A program made the position numbers and the translations under genes. This document shows, in pieces, positions 23,765 to 35,178 of a DNA stretch of 64,000 nucleotides. The DNA lies in assembly GCA_018340805.1 (NCBI GenBank), contig JACMZG010001870.1:24461464-24525463 (forward strand), in the 5' to 3' direction. Origin of the DNA: Microvelia longipes (lineage: Eukaryota; Arthropoda; Insecta; Hemiptera; Veliidae). The stretch's first letter is position 1, and every line of letters starts with the position of its first letter. Under the pieces are notes generated by a model. It did no database searches. It had not been told where the DNA came from and saw nothing but the letters and a program-made list of their open reading frames with translations.

Positions 23765-24226
23765 TTGTTATGATCCAACAAAATCAAAGATATACTTGTC
23801 GTATTAAAACGAAAAATAAAGTAATAGAGTACTTGGTGTACTTATTTATTACGTATTGGTACACTTGTACCAAATGTCAACTCAATTAGATTATTTTCCG
23901 ATTTTTAAAAAACAATCACTTGTCATTTGATTAAAATTGAACTAATCCTGATAATTATAGGAAACTTGGCACGTATGTTAGTCTTATACACTACATGCGT
24001 GCTAAATCTCAATTTGATTCTATCATTTTTGCGTATTTTATGATTTTTCACAATTTTGAATGACGTCATTATGACGTGAATGACGTCATAAAAACTATTT
24101 AAAAAAATATTTATAAAAAATATTTATAAAAAATATTTTCCTAATAGCAATTACAGTGGTGGACTAATGTTTGTACAAAGTTTCAACTATCTAGCATTAA
24201 TGCACAAAAGCTACGAGGATTACAGA

Positions 24227-24324
24227 CACACACACACACATATATACACATATACACACACACATGTATATATACATATATACACTCACACATACATAAT
24301 ATACACACACACACACACACACAG
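24227..24324. repeat. (CA)n-rich microsatellite inside R1
   Basis: ACAC/TATACA tract at the place where other R1 copies carry a short TG repeat; it has expanded here. Confidence 0.9.
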
Positions 24325-24478
24325 CATACAAACAGACAACTTTGTGAAAACCACTTAAAAGTCCTTAAAACACTGAACGGGATAATTCCGGTGACATCCC
24401 GGTAACGGATTTTTTGGCCAAAAAATACTTTTCATATATTATACTTACGGTATAAATGAGGCAAAGTAAAAATCAATC

Positions 24479-26617
24479 TGGTTTAGGCTTGCTATACAGA
24501 TTTATAAATTTTATGTATATAAAGTTTTATTTCACCTATAATATTTATTTATTTATTATTATTTAGCTATTATAATCTCTGGTCTTATATTTGTTATTGT
24601 CAATCTAGTCATAGTAGTCCAAATCAACTATAAAAACTGACCTTTAATAACATAACTTAGTAGATAACTTTAATATTAACTTTATAGATAACTTTAATAA
24701 TTGTTTATGACTATTTACCATTGTACCTGATTTGTGCTTCGTGTAAATATATATTTCTTATTTCATTACAACTAGTTTATCAACGATTTTTTAAGTTAAG
24801 CAGAATAGAACGAGATCCGGACGTAGATGACTGGCAGCTGGGAATAAAACGGAAGTTACTCATTTCTAAGGATCAAGTCCAAAAACAAAATTAAATAATA
24901 ATATAAACCGGCACTTAATAGTCAATCTGGTCGCCTTGCAGCTCCTGTAGTTCTAGCTCCGATGTAAGAGAATTTTAGCGAAGGCTTCCTGACCACAGGA
25001 TCCAGTTAGGCTAGACTCCCTGAAGCACCACAGTTTAAACTTACCACTTGGGTTCTAATAACAGTTGTCGATCCTAGGTCGATCCTAAACGAAACACTGA
25101 CCTAACCTAAAATAAATTTGTAATCCTAGTTCCTAGTTAAAACATATCTACATGAACTAGCCTAAGACATTATGGCATTCTGTGATAATAGAGTTCCAAT
25201 GACGAGCCATCCAGCCAATTTTAACAAATTGCAGAGACTAGTTTCTGTTCGGTCTAAACAAACAAAACCTATAAATGTTACAGAATTTGTGTAGTAGCTT
25301 GTGAGGGCGCATTTCTTGACGTTAATCACAATTTCTCTATTAAAATTCAGCCAGCTAAACATTGACTTACTAACCTAGATTAGATTCTAGATCATTGTCT
25401 TGAAAGAAAGACCCCTATTTTCCCGTAATAGGTAGTATCGGCTCTCTCTTATTATTATACTTTTATTAATAATGTAATAATTATTTGTAATTTTATTATT
25501 GTTATAAGTCCTTAGCATTTGGAAATGATTAACATTTTAAGACTAAACAAAGCGAGTTCTTAGTTGAAAGAAAATACATAAGGTTTTCTTAACCCATTTT
25601 TTATTACATTTATACCAATAAATAAATTTTCTCTCAGCAGGTTCTGACGTGTATTAGTTTATTCGGCATTTATTGGGATGTAGTACCACACAATTTTTAC
25701 TTTTTGTAATCCGAATTAATGGGTTCAATTTTGTTCGCTGAAAAAGAAATAGAGAACAATTATTGGCTGTGTTGAAAAGTAATTAGAGTTCTGGTTTTTG
25801 GAGAAAAGAGTTCGTTTCGGGAGGGGGGGGGGGGGAGAAAAGCGATTGCCAGGTGTAGATTTGGCTAGAACCCAATTGACTCTGACAAGGGTGGTCTGGG
25901 GGTTACAAACTAGAAGGGTCAAACAGCAATAAGTTTATCTGCAAGGCTCCACTCCTCCAATTCCTTTCCATTTTTCACATCACTGAATTTTCCAGGTTCA
26001 GTCTTAGAGAAATCAACCGTAAATTTATATTGAATATATTTTTAGCTGGGGAAAGTTTATTGTTTGGACTAAGCATGTTCTATAAATCATTATATTTATT
26101 TCATTTTCTTTTATATTAATTCTATCACTAAGTATAATTTATGAGATGAACAAAACTTTTTATTTGTTTCTTAATTTAGAAAACGGTAAAAAATATAAAG
26201 AGAGGATTACAATTTTGTCCCTGGTATATTTTATCGATTTTTTCAGATTGTAGATCATTATTCTTGTTTCTATAACTAATCAATAATCGTATATTCCTTT
26301 TTACTTTTTGTAATTTCTTTTATTATCGCCTGGTTCCAAACATGTAAATGGGTCATCATGAGCATGGCGGATTTATTGCATTAAAGACTTATTTATTTAA
26401 ATTATTTTGAAGAAAGGCTTAAGTTCTACATATATAACTTTAAAACAAGTTTTTTTTTGTTTTTTTTAATACTTTATTTTTAATAAAAACATACAATATG
26501 ATTACAAATATTTAACCATAAAAATTACAACCCTACAATGGACATCCAGAGCGTAGGGTTGGAGTCAATATGTACACAGTTAGTATCAAAAAAAGGCTAT
26601 TGTTTTTAATTATTTAT
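24479..26617. other. intergenic DNA, nothing recognised
   Basis: Two moderately GC-richer patches (24800-25080 and 25840-25980) were inspected without finding a motif. A G-run of about 13 occurs near 25822-25834. Confidence 0.45.
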
Positions 26618-26705
26618 ATACATAGAGATATTTCACTAGAGAGGGCATAGCTCATCTCATCATATTAAGAGGCTTGAAATATCTAATAATATCTCAATGT
26701 TGAAA
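26618..26705 (+). repeat. R6 dispersed repeat, diverged copy
   Basis: 'catagagatatttcactaga' + 'gagggcatagctcatctcat' and 'ggcttgaaatatct' match the copies at 55.1 kb (plus) and 59.5 kb (minus). Confidence 0.6.
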
Positions 26706-26772
26706 TATTGAAGAACGGAGTTATACATATATATACGTTTAAAAAAAGTTATATATTTTAACCAGGTTGGAT

Positions 26773-26774
26773 AT

Positions 26775-26845
<71 letters not shown>
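26773..26845. repeat. (TA)n microsatellite
   Basis: Interrupted TA tract. Confidence 0.95.
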
Positions 26846-26847
<2 letters not shown>

Positions 26848-27715
26848 TTTAAAATTAACAAAAAACTAAGGCAATTTTATCTAAAAAGCGAAATATTTTA
26901 TAAGGTTTTCAAATGAGTACTGATTCAGCAACAAAATATTTTACAAAACAAAATCATGTCTTTTGAAAAGAATTATAGAAGAATTTACCCTCATTTCAGG
27001 AGAGGGCCCTCATTCAGTGGATTTGTTCATTTAAAACGTGGATGATTTAAAGTATGTAGCTGAAATTGTGTTGCGTATATAGCTCTAAACCTAGATTCAA
27101 GATAATAATTCAAATCCCTTTCATTAAATACAAAACTATGTATGGTTTCTATAGTGAATACATTCTATTTAGCCCTGATTATAAAAGATTTCATTGAAAT
27201 CTTTACTTGGAAATCCGTGTTAAACACATTACATGAAAACCAAGCTCCAATTAAACTAATTACTTAACATAGTTTCCCTTATTGTTGTCGAATATGCTTC
27301 TATTCTAAATTGAAGCACGGGAATTGAATTGAGAGTTGTTGAATGTTGTTTCCACTTATCATTATGGTTTTTCAACGCGGGTACTTAGTGAAAGCTCTCC
27401 TAATTTCTGTCGCATTCAATGCCTTCTTTTCACTACTGAGTTTTCTATTTGATTCGATGCTTTCATTAGGGGTTTCTTTACTAGTTCGTTTCGACAAGTC
27501 CTTCAAACTAACTTCTCTTTTATTTATACTTCTTCTTTTTAACCTAATCATTTTGTTTGACTTATTGCTATAACTATTTTTCTATTAGTTTTTAGTATAT
27601 AGTTGTTCTTGTTTAATTTTCTATTTCTGAACCATTATGAATATTGTAGATCCTTATATATTCTAAGGTTGAGCGTTGCAAGTCAGAATTATTATTTTTT
27701 ATAATAACTCTCATT
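26846..27715. other. AT-rich intergenic DNA, nothing recognised
   Basis: A 76-codon plus ORF (27343-27573) is leucine/phenylalanine-rich and could form membrane segments, but AT composition explains this and no family was recognised. Confidence 0.45.
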
Positions 27716-27719
27716 ATTA

Positions 27720-27975
27720 CTTATGACATTCGTTAAACATGATTTATTGAGGATGAAGCAAAAGTTCCGAGTTGCCACATACCTGTGACTGATACCTGAC
27801 ATAAACTGACATAAACTGATACCTGTGACTGATTGTTTGATATAAATTTTTGCGTTATTATTTGATATGTTTTAGGCATTTATTAAACGTGATATTCTGA
27901 GGACGAAGCAAAAATTCCAAGTTATTAATGTTTGTTTGATATCAACGTTTGCTGTATTACTTGATATTGCTTTGT
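27720..27975 (+). repeat. imperfect tandem repeat, about 160-bp unit plus nested 10-mers
   Basis: 'ttattgaggatgaagcaaaa' (about 27745) and 'ttctgaggacgaagcaaaaa' (about 27895) begin equivalent segments, each near 'tttgatat' and 'ttgcgttatta/ttgctgtatta' phrases. Between them CTGTGACTGA and ACATAAACTG are locally repeated two times. Confidence 0.6.
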
Positions 27976-28845
27976 TTTCTTTTAATATTTTTACCTCGGA
28001 AATTTTTGTTAATAGCTTTCTTTTTATTTTAAATAAAATCTTTGTTTTGAATGCGCATTTTTCCTTTTGATGTTCAGTTTAATTACTGTAAAAAGACTAA
28101 TTGACTAATAAATCAGTCAATTTATGTAATTATTCCAATATGCCATGTTAATAATGTAGGATGATGTGGTAGAATGTACACTTTAAAAATGACAACGATG
28201 TATTTATAAAACCCCTCACATTTATATGGATAATGTCCATCCTTAGGCGTAGTTTTCTTTTAGCGAAATTTCTTTGGTAAAAATTAGCTTATGGGATAGG
28301 CGTCATAGTAAGAGTCGAACTTCAATACGTGGCGAATATCCGTTTTAATGGTTCCTCATTTCAAAAAATAGGTTTGAAAACATTTGTTGAATTTTTTTCG
28401 GGCGATGAATCAAATAATAACGGTCCAGAGTTGAAGCCCCCTTCTTAAATAACCAGAAATCTACATTACAGTCAGTAAAAAATAAATTTCAATTAGGGTG
28501 TTGTTTTTCAATTAGTGGGTCGATACGCCCACTTTAAGTTACTAAAAAGTATAAACAAAGGACTCTTTTTATGTATCATTAATTAACTGTTAAATTTAAA
28601 ATGCGGTAGGTAAATAATTATTGTGAGTAGGGTGTCGTAAACAATGCTTTTTAGAACTCTGAGTAGAATGAATTTGGTCTGGAATCGATTCGAATACTTA
28701 AAATATTAAAACCCCGGGTTCGAAACTTTGTACTTATGTGTTTAAAGTAAAATATAAGTATAATTTTGAACAATGTATTGTATAAAAAATACGACAGTAA
28801 ATTACATTTTTCATCGACCTGTCACATTCATCACCTGTCACATTC
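27976..28845. other. intergenic DNA, nothing recognised
   Basis: A slightly GC-richer patch at 28230-28450 gave no recognisable frame. Confidence 0.45.
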
Positions 28846-28849
28846 ATCA

Positions 28850-29540
28850 CCTGTCAACTTCCCTCCTCTTCTACCTTTAACAGACTACTAGCGCTGGTCC
28901 CCCAAAATAGCGTTAAAAAATAGAAACAAAAGACACTCCTTCTCGCATTTTCAAATCTTTACTTGATCTTTTGGAAACTGGCACTTATTAGCTGTTTTGA
29001 GCAGTATTTGGACATTAAAAAACGACACAGAGTAGGATACTTCAACCAAACTCTATCTAAACTCATTGCTCTGGCTAGTGCCTGCGACTAGTTCACGGTG
29101 TGCCTAGTTCATCTAGACCAGCTAAACTCTGGCTAGGCTCACCGCTCTGACTTGCGCCGACTACTAGTTCACTGTGTGCTTGGTTCATCTAGTATTAGTC
29201 TTACTAAAAATGTATTGTATGAATTCATGTAACAGTAACACAAATAATAAAGTATATACTTATGCCTCATTGAATTCAATTAGCAAAATTAAAATAAATT
29301 ATCAAAAGAAAAATGTAAAAGAAACTTTAGATTATAAAGGTTATTAGGTTATAAGATTATACAATTACCAAACTAACAAATGTCTTATAACCAAGTAAAC
29401 ATTGTGTACTTATGTTTTTCTGTCACACCCGAAATACACGAGTTTAACCGATTATAACCCACAAGCTTACAATTCCTCGGCTTCAACCGGCGCCGCTACG
29501 CAACAATTAAATTGCTGAAACTGGACTCCCCTGATCACAT
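28850..29540 (+). repeat. R5 dispersed repeat with internal 70-75-bp tandem duplication
   Basis: 'gctggtcccccaaaatagcg' near 28894 matches 'gccggtcccccaaggtagcg' at 60.6 kb. 'acgagtttaaccgattataa' and 'aattgctgaaactggac' (29437-29525) match 60.83-60.92 kb. Between them lies a duplication: 'tctaaactc..gctctg..tgcgactagttcacggtgtgc' at 29055-29120 and again at 29127-29195. The triplet 'cacctgtcacattcat' also repeats at 28817-28855. Confidence 0.65.
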
Positions 29541-30492
29541 TGCTTCTAGCTTATACACATATTTACTATATATAAATTGTGGAATCAAAGATTGTCAAGT
29601 CATGAGGTCATTTTATTTTCTAAGAATGAAGTATGATGTGCCAAAATGCAGGCTGCTTTAAAATGTCAGCGCTGTAAATTTAAACCCCTAGATACAACCT
29701 TAAAATGGATAATGTCAGGGATACCCTTATGTTTTTAAAAGACTGAAAGTATAAAACACCTCTATCTTTTCTCTTGGCCCCTATGAATCCAAATATTGGC
29801 TCCCATATACAAATCATCCCCTGTACTGCCTTCCCTTTCCCTAGAGCAATATTAATTACAACCCCGGCCAGCTTTTGCTTTCCATTGAGTTTTAACACAC
29901 ATTTCCTCTCCTTATTTACCCTCTTCCACTTTCCACTTTGCCCACCTTATTTCACACACTTCCCTCATTCCACATTATTTCTTTACAAACCCTCATTTCA
30001 ACTCCATCCCGCATTTCTCTTTCTCAAACATTATTCCAAACCCACTCTCTCATTCCCCTCACTTATTCCTCGTATAACTCCTTCACCTCATTTCATTTTA
30101 TACTTTCTCTTTCAAATATTTTATGAGCAAAACACATCTCCTCTTTCCATTATTTCCCTTTATGCTTAAAAACTAAAAGAGAATTATTATTCCCAAAAAT
30201 ATTTATACATATTTTTAACGCTTGGAAGATTTTATTTCTCGTTAATTTTTATTTACAACTTATTTGTACATTTTTGACGTAGTTTATTAAACATTTCCTT
30301 ATCAGATGAAAATAAAATACATAAAATAGATAAACATTATTTTCATCATCAAATTCTGAGAAAACCTTTTTATGTTAACTTAAGCATTATCTGTGGCTGT
30401 TCGTATTTGTATTATTTCAATTTATTAAACTACACATTTTAATGGACTTACTTCACCATAATTGTATTATATTAGTTTATTAAATTAAAAAT
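29541..30492. other. intergenic DNA with strong pyrimidine bias at 29820-30170
   Basis: Between about 29820 and 30170 the plus strand is strongly C/T-rich and G is almost absent, creating a 131-codon ORF (29774-30169) full of Ser, Phe, Pro and Leu with no domain. The remainder is ordinary AT-rich DNA. Confidence 0.6.
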
Positions 30493-31795
30493 TGTTGGTG
30501 GTTCGGTGCGTTTCCTAGCAATAAGGAAATACTATTATCGCAAACCAAGGCGGGTGTTACTTTATAGAGGACTGTATACGCGGAAAATAAACTAATAAAA
30601 TAATATAAGATAGAAAATTTAATAAATAAATAATTGAAGCCTGAATAATGTGGAAGTTTGTACCTGATTTTTGTGGTGATGATGGAGAGAGCACCGGTGC
30701 CTCAGTGACGTCCTTGCTGCATAAAAGGTTGAACAGGGGTTTCGGATGTCTTTGAATCGATATTACCAAAAATAACAGATGTAGGCGGTAAGCGGTTGAA
30801 CCCGGTTTCACGTTCAATAACCGGTTTAGGTTTAAGTAGCGGATAGTTAGCGATTGCGTTAGTGTTAAGCCCGTGAGATTGACTTGCAATAAGTGCACCG
30901 GCTCACCAAACTTATGAAATGGATAGCTGAATGAGGACCATATTTCTTATCGATAGATAGCTTAGCCTAGAGGGGTTAAATAGAGATAAACCATAATAAA
31001 GTGAATACATGTAATTATGCAAGCCTTTATAAAAGTACTTATGCTTAAAATGATGCTTAAATAAGCTCGCAAGACTGTAATAAGTGTAATTGAAAAGGTA
31101 CCTGATATTAATAATGAAATATACTATATTAAGTAACCAAGATGAAGCTGAGGTCCCCTAACTGGGCTAGCTAGCATAAACATCGAAACGCAAAATAATA
31201 TGACTTTAGTGAAGTCGTTAGCTGAGGGTACTTAGCTGTACTTAAGATGATGAGTTCTAAGTCCCTGGTGGCTCCCTAAACGTAGGACGAAGTTTATACC
31301 GTCTTGCCGGCTACGTAGGATGTAAAATAACTGAATATGGTGATGTGAGGCCTCATGATGATGTTAAATAACTTAATAAAAACTTAGGGCGTCCACACTT
31401 AACTTGATGGCTTATGACACACACAAATCTCGCAGATTTGGAACTTTAACTGCCCTTTTGACAGTGTTACTAACTTCAGAGTAAGTCTAAACGTAGAGCG
31501 CTGAGGGTCCTATAAAAGGGGTAAAATATTTCTAAAAATGCTTGAGGGCGAAGTTTATGCTTCCAGATGAACTCTTGTAAGACATCATAGCTTTGACTTG
31601 CAAGTAATCAGAAAGATGCAGCATTTGATTCGAAGACTGGAAGTTGGCGTAGTAAATCGAGATACTAAAAAAGCAATACCCAAATGTAGCGCGGGTCTAA
31701 AACTAACATATTAATTTAAGGCGCAATTAATGAAAACCCTGAATAACCTTAATAGGGGTGCATAATATTATTTAAGGTGGGGCATTACTACAACA
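30493..31795. mobile_element. candidate solo LTR
   Basis: A 1.3-kb block of clearly higher GC than its surroundings begins TGTTGGTGG and ends ATTACTACAACA, giving TG...CA ends with a five-base terminal inverted repeat (TGTTG/CAACA). Flanks AAAAAT (left) and TAAAAT (right) could be a slightly mutated target duplication. Inside are two TATAAAAG-type boxes (about 31028 and 31513) and no long ORF. Orientation, family and a second LTR are not evident. Confidence 0.4.
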
Positions 31796-32114
31796 TAAAA
31801 TATGTATGTGCAGGCCACAATAAGGCCGGTACAGATAGCACAAAGCATAGCGGGGAGACGAAAGCGGATAGGCAACTAACAAAAAGCTATAAGTGTAATT
31901 ACGCACTAGGCGGCGCTAGTGGTAACCTGAAGGCGGGAAACATCTTTAAGATTATATCAGGCAGATATATAGAAATAAATAATAATCGTATAAAGATAAT
32001 TAATAAAAATAAACAAAATTATGCATAAAATCCTCCAATTTAATACTCCATTTTGATCATAATTTATCTATATAAATATATACATATTTAAAATAAATAA
32101 CACTTTTATAGTAC
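31796..32114. other. higher-GC stretch next to LTR candidate, unassigned
   Basis: An 83-codon ORF (31777-32028) crosses the LTR-candidate edge and has no domain. The GC-richer block ends near 31950. It may mean the element extends further than 31795. Confidence 0.35.
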
Positions 32115-32276
32115 GACATACGGTTAAAATCAGTTGACAACGTGGAAAAATATTGTTGAGAAACCAATAAGGATGGCCTGATTTGGAATTGTAGGCGTGA
32201 TTTAACATCTAGGACTAACCACATTAGCTCCCTCGCATCCTTATCCTACGCTGTCAACTGATTTTAACCGTGAGTC
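32115..32276 (+). mobile_element. complete short MITE (about 160 bp)
   Basis: Terminal inverted repeats CGGTTAAAATCAGTTGACA (32121) and its complement ending at 32270. The outer bases GAC..A and T..GTC may extend them. A second copy in reverse orientation is at 6968-7083. The interior contains 'ccaataaggatggcctga'. No clear target duplication. Confidence 0.85.
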
Positions 32277-33297
32277 ATTCTATAATTTTTTAATTAGTGT
32301 AAAACTTTAAAATAAAATGTTATAATATATTTTATCTCCGTAAAAGCCCCAAATCTTAAGGGGAGAGGGTATATTTTTTCATATTTTGGGGAGCGGTGTT
32401 CCCAAAATTTATAAGAGGAACCCAACCATATAAAAAACAAATAAAAAAGCGTTTGAAAATATGAATATAACCATAATTAAACAAAGTCATCGTCTGGAGA
32501 TAAAATCTTGTGCTCACCTTAGGAGTAAAATCAGGGAGTATGTATACACATTACACACTCCTTAGTTGGGTCCTATTTTTTCCTCACTATTCCTATTCCT
32601 TGGCTTCGGAAGTTAAGACGTTTGCCTCAGAAATCTACTTACTGCTCCGAGAAATGAAAGCATTGTTTACTCCTTTGGTGCATAAATAACTATTACCTTG
32701 TACCTCATGAAAATGTATATTTGTTATATATCTTAAATATTCGTTTCAACGAAATTTAATTAGCAATGATGCTAAACATTTTAACAAAAGCAAATGTAAC
32801 TTTTTAGCAAGTCATGATACATTTAGTCTTATATTGAAGAGTTTTTTTGATGCTGTAATAGAAAAAAAATGAGCAAATACGAAAGTAGCCTTTTTTTTGC
32901 TTAACAAACTTTTTTCTGAGCTCTTTTTCATTTTTCATATTTTTTAAAAAGTATATATTTACTTAATGCTACACTTGTGTGCCTAACTAATAAAAGATAT
33001 ACGACCAGAAGAAAAAGAAAAAGAAATGTGTATAATAAATGTGAATTATGATTATGAAGCATTTATACTTCTTTTTTTAGACACGTGCGTTTTTATCACG
33101 TTTTTTTCTCAATTAACACTTGCGTTCACTTAATTGATGTTTGTTTTTTTTAATTAATTCTTGCTTAAGAAATAGACGGTAAGCTTTATTTGGTATAAGG
33201 ACACTCTTATTTCAGAATAACATTAGATTATCTACGTTTTTCTATTCTTTAGCCCTGTTTATTAATAAAACTATTTTCCATATAAATTAACTCTTAA
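32277..33297. other. AT-rich intergenic DNA, nothing recognised
   Basis: No supported gene or bounded repeat. Confidence 0.5.
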
Positions 33298-33868
33298 TTT
33301 TACTTTTCTTCATTTATAGCATAGGTATATAGGAAAGGTATTGTGTTTGCAAAAAAATCCAAACCGAGATGTCACCAGAATGAATCATTCGTTTCGCGTG
33401 TTTTTAAGGCCTCCTGAGTGATTTTTGCAAAGTTTTGTGTGTGTGTGTGTGTTATCATCGCAGCTCCCAGTGTATTTATGCTAGTGAGTTTACATTTTGT
33501 ACATGTGGTTGTGCTATTCGTAAATAATTTTATATGACGTTATTAACCCACATTAGTGACTCATATTTTGAAAGCAAAATTTTTCAAAAATTCATAAAAC
33601 GCGGAAAAATAATGTGATCAAATTAAAAATAAGCACGCATGTATAAGATTAAAATATGTGCTAAGTTTCATCTCATTATCAGCATTAGCTCAATTTATCA
33701 AATGACTTGTGTACGTTTTATAAAACATTGTGAAAAATCCAAAAATAATCTAATTAAGTTGAAATTTAGTACAGGTATTCATTAGTAAATTCTTAAGATT
33801 AAGTAATTCATAAGTACACTATGTTTTGTTATCCGACAAGTGTAGCCATGATTTTTGTTATATCATAA

Positions 33869-33914
33869 AGCTCAGCAGCATCGAGCGTGGTCAGTGGTGA
33901 AAGGGTGACCGTTG
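33869..33914 (+). ncRNA. 5S rRNA-derived block inside R1
   Basis: 'gctcagcagcatcgagcgtg' then 'gtcagtg' and 'gggtgaccgttg' follow 5S rRNA box A, intermediate element and box C order. More degraded than the 23.7-kb copy, with the TGGAT part of box C changed. Confidence 0.7.
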
Positions 33915-34069
33915 TAAAAAAAATAACATATAAGTTATTAAAAAAATAAAAAGATGATAAGAGACAGAATGAAAATTTAGATGTAATAAATCAACTTTGA
34001 CTTACAGCGACAGACAAAATTGGCTGACATCAAATAGGTTGGATTTAACCTTTTTTTATTGTTTAACTT

Positions 34070-34516
34070 TCGACACAATATAATTGTGCGAGAGACACCT
34101 GGGAAATGTAACAAGCAATGCTACATCTGGGAATTGTTCCATCATTCGACATTCGTCATCATTGATGGCTCGACACAATGTCATGTCCCCTCTGTTTCGT
34201 TACGTCTAACTCATCAGGGCGCCTACTACCGAGTTTTGCAAAACTCGGTAGTATCAAATGATGTATGTTTTGCTTGCCATGCATGATGGCGGTAAGAGAG
34301 CACCGCTCGTCTCTGGTAAGTACTTCACATTATATTCTTCAGAATTAATTGAAGGTCAGAGTGAGTTTAGGATCTGTCGGCGCCCTGGTGAGTTTATACA
34401 CATCAGGGCGGGATATGACATTGTCGAATGTCGAATGATGGAACAGTTACCAGATGTAGCATTGCATTTTGCGTGTTACATTTCCTAGGTGTCTCTCGCA
34501 CAATTATATTGAGTCA
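34070..34516. mobile_element. about 445-bp MITE nested in R1
   Basis: Terminal inverted repeats of about 40 bp: left 'caatataattgtgcgagaga' continuing 'cacctgggaaatgtaaca', right its complement ending 'cgcacaattatattgagtc'. Subterminal regions also pair (ATCATTCGACATTCG with CGAATGTCGAATGAT). No coding capacity beyond chance ORFs. No clean target duplication was found. Confidence 0.88.
34224..34253. repeat. perfect 30-bp palindrome
   Basis: TACTACCGAGTTTTG followed directly by its complement. The right half plus 'tatcaaatgat' recurs just outside the MITE at about 34531-34560. Confidence 0.9.
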
Positions 34517-34855
34517 ACTATTCATGTTTTGCAAAACTCGGTAGTATCAAATGATATATGTGTAACTTTCCTTTGACTTTTTAATTGAATCAAACATTCA
34601 GATTTTCGCTACGTTTATGACAGGCAAACGCCGGTCAGGTATATTTGACAGACTAGTCCACAGCATAGTCAAACAGCGACAAATCAAGAGTTTATTTCTT
34701 TTATCTTCAATATTTTATAATTTTAGCAAGTTTTATAGTCTGAGGACGAGCGAAGCGAGTTAGAAGTAGGTAGAATGAGCATAGCGAATCTGATAAGATG
34801 AGGAAAAGTACCGAGGTACCCCGTACCTGATTAGTATACGGATACGGGGTTTGTG

Positions 34856-35178
34856 TATATTTTGATGCGATTAAGATAAGTTAATTAAGATTCAAATACC
34901 CAAACATTAAAATTGTTTCATTTCAATACAAATTTGTATTAACTCACTTGAAATCTAGACTTGATATAATATCATCATTTCTTATTTACTACAGTATTTT
35001 AACTTTTAAACTGTGTAAATAATAAAAAAAATCTGGTACGAGGTTTTTTATATCGGAACTTTTTAACACCAAATCGGAAAAGTAAAAAAGTTTAAACAAC
35101 TCACTTAAAAGATAGTTTTGATTATATGAAAGAAGAAAGTTATATTCTTAATATAAATGTGAAATAATAAAAATTATT
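34856..35178. other. AT-rich DNA downstream of tRNA gene
   Basis: Nothing recognised apart from the tRNA terminator region at its right edge. Confidence 0.5.
35166..35176 (-). terminator. pol III T-run terminator of tRNA-Asp
   Basis: On the minus strand AATTTTTATT directly follows the tRNA 3' end; five consecutive T is adequate for pol III termination. Confidence 0.75.

Larger units (their letters stand above)
23612..24478 (-). repeat. R1 dispersed repeat, long copy with 5S rRNA module
   Basis: On the minus strand it reads, in order: the start motif with 'cctcatttataccgtaag', 'ccgttaccgggatgtcaccgg', a TG-rich microsatellite (24225-24325), TGACGTCA sites, a 5S rRNA-like block (23713-23764), and the tail 'aggatgagcgtagcaaatcc' followed by an 'aggta'-type end. 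The layout equals that of the 33.3- and 45.3-kb copies. No coding capacity. It is probably a nonautonomous element or composite SINE. Confidence 0.85.
33298..34855 (+). repeat. R1 dispersed repeat, copy split by inserted DNA
   Basis: 5' body 33298-33914: start hairpin, 'aaccgagatgtcaccagaat', 'aaggcctcctgagtgatttt', TG repeat at 33436-33451, 'gttatcatcgcagctcccag', 'aaaaatccaaaaataatcta', then the 5S-like block. The tail 'gaggacgagcgaagcgagtt ... agaatgagcatagcgaatc' to 'ggtaccccgtacctgatta' is at 34740-34842. The 33915-34739 interval does not match other R1 copies and includes a complete MITE, so it is inserted or rearranged. Confidence 0.85.

Noticed and set aside
27343..27573. 76-codon hydrophobic ORF as a membrane protein
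   Set aside because: AT-rich DNA readily yields Leu/Phe/Ile ORFs; no start context or homologue.
28715..28740. B-box-like GGGTTCGAAAC
   Set aside because: The last bases deviate from the consensus and there is no tRNA-like context.
29774..30169. 131-codon ORF
   Set aside because: Produced by a G-poor pyrimidine tract that lacks stop codons; amino-acid content is Ser/Phe/Pro/Leu with no domain.
30900..31950. Structured RNA or rRNA fragment, because of higher GC
   Set aside because: No conserved rRNA phrases or stems recognised; the TG...CA ends fit an LTR better.
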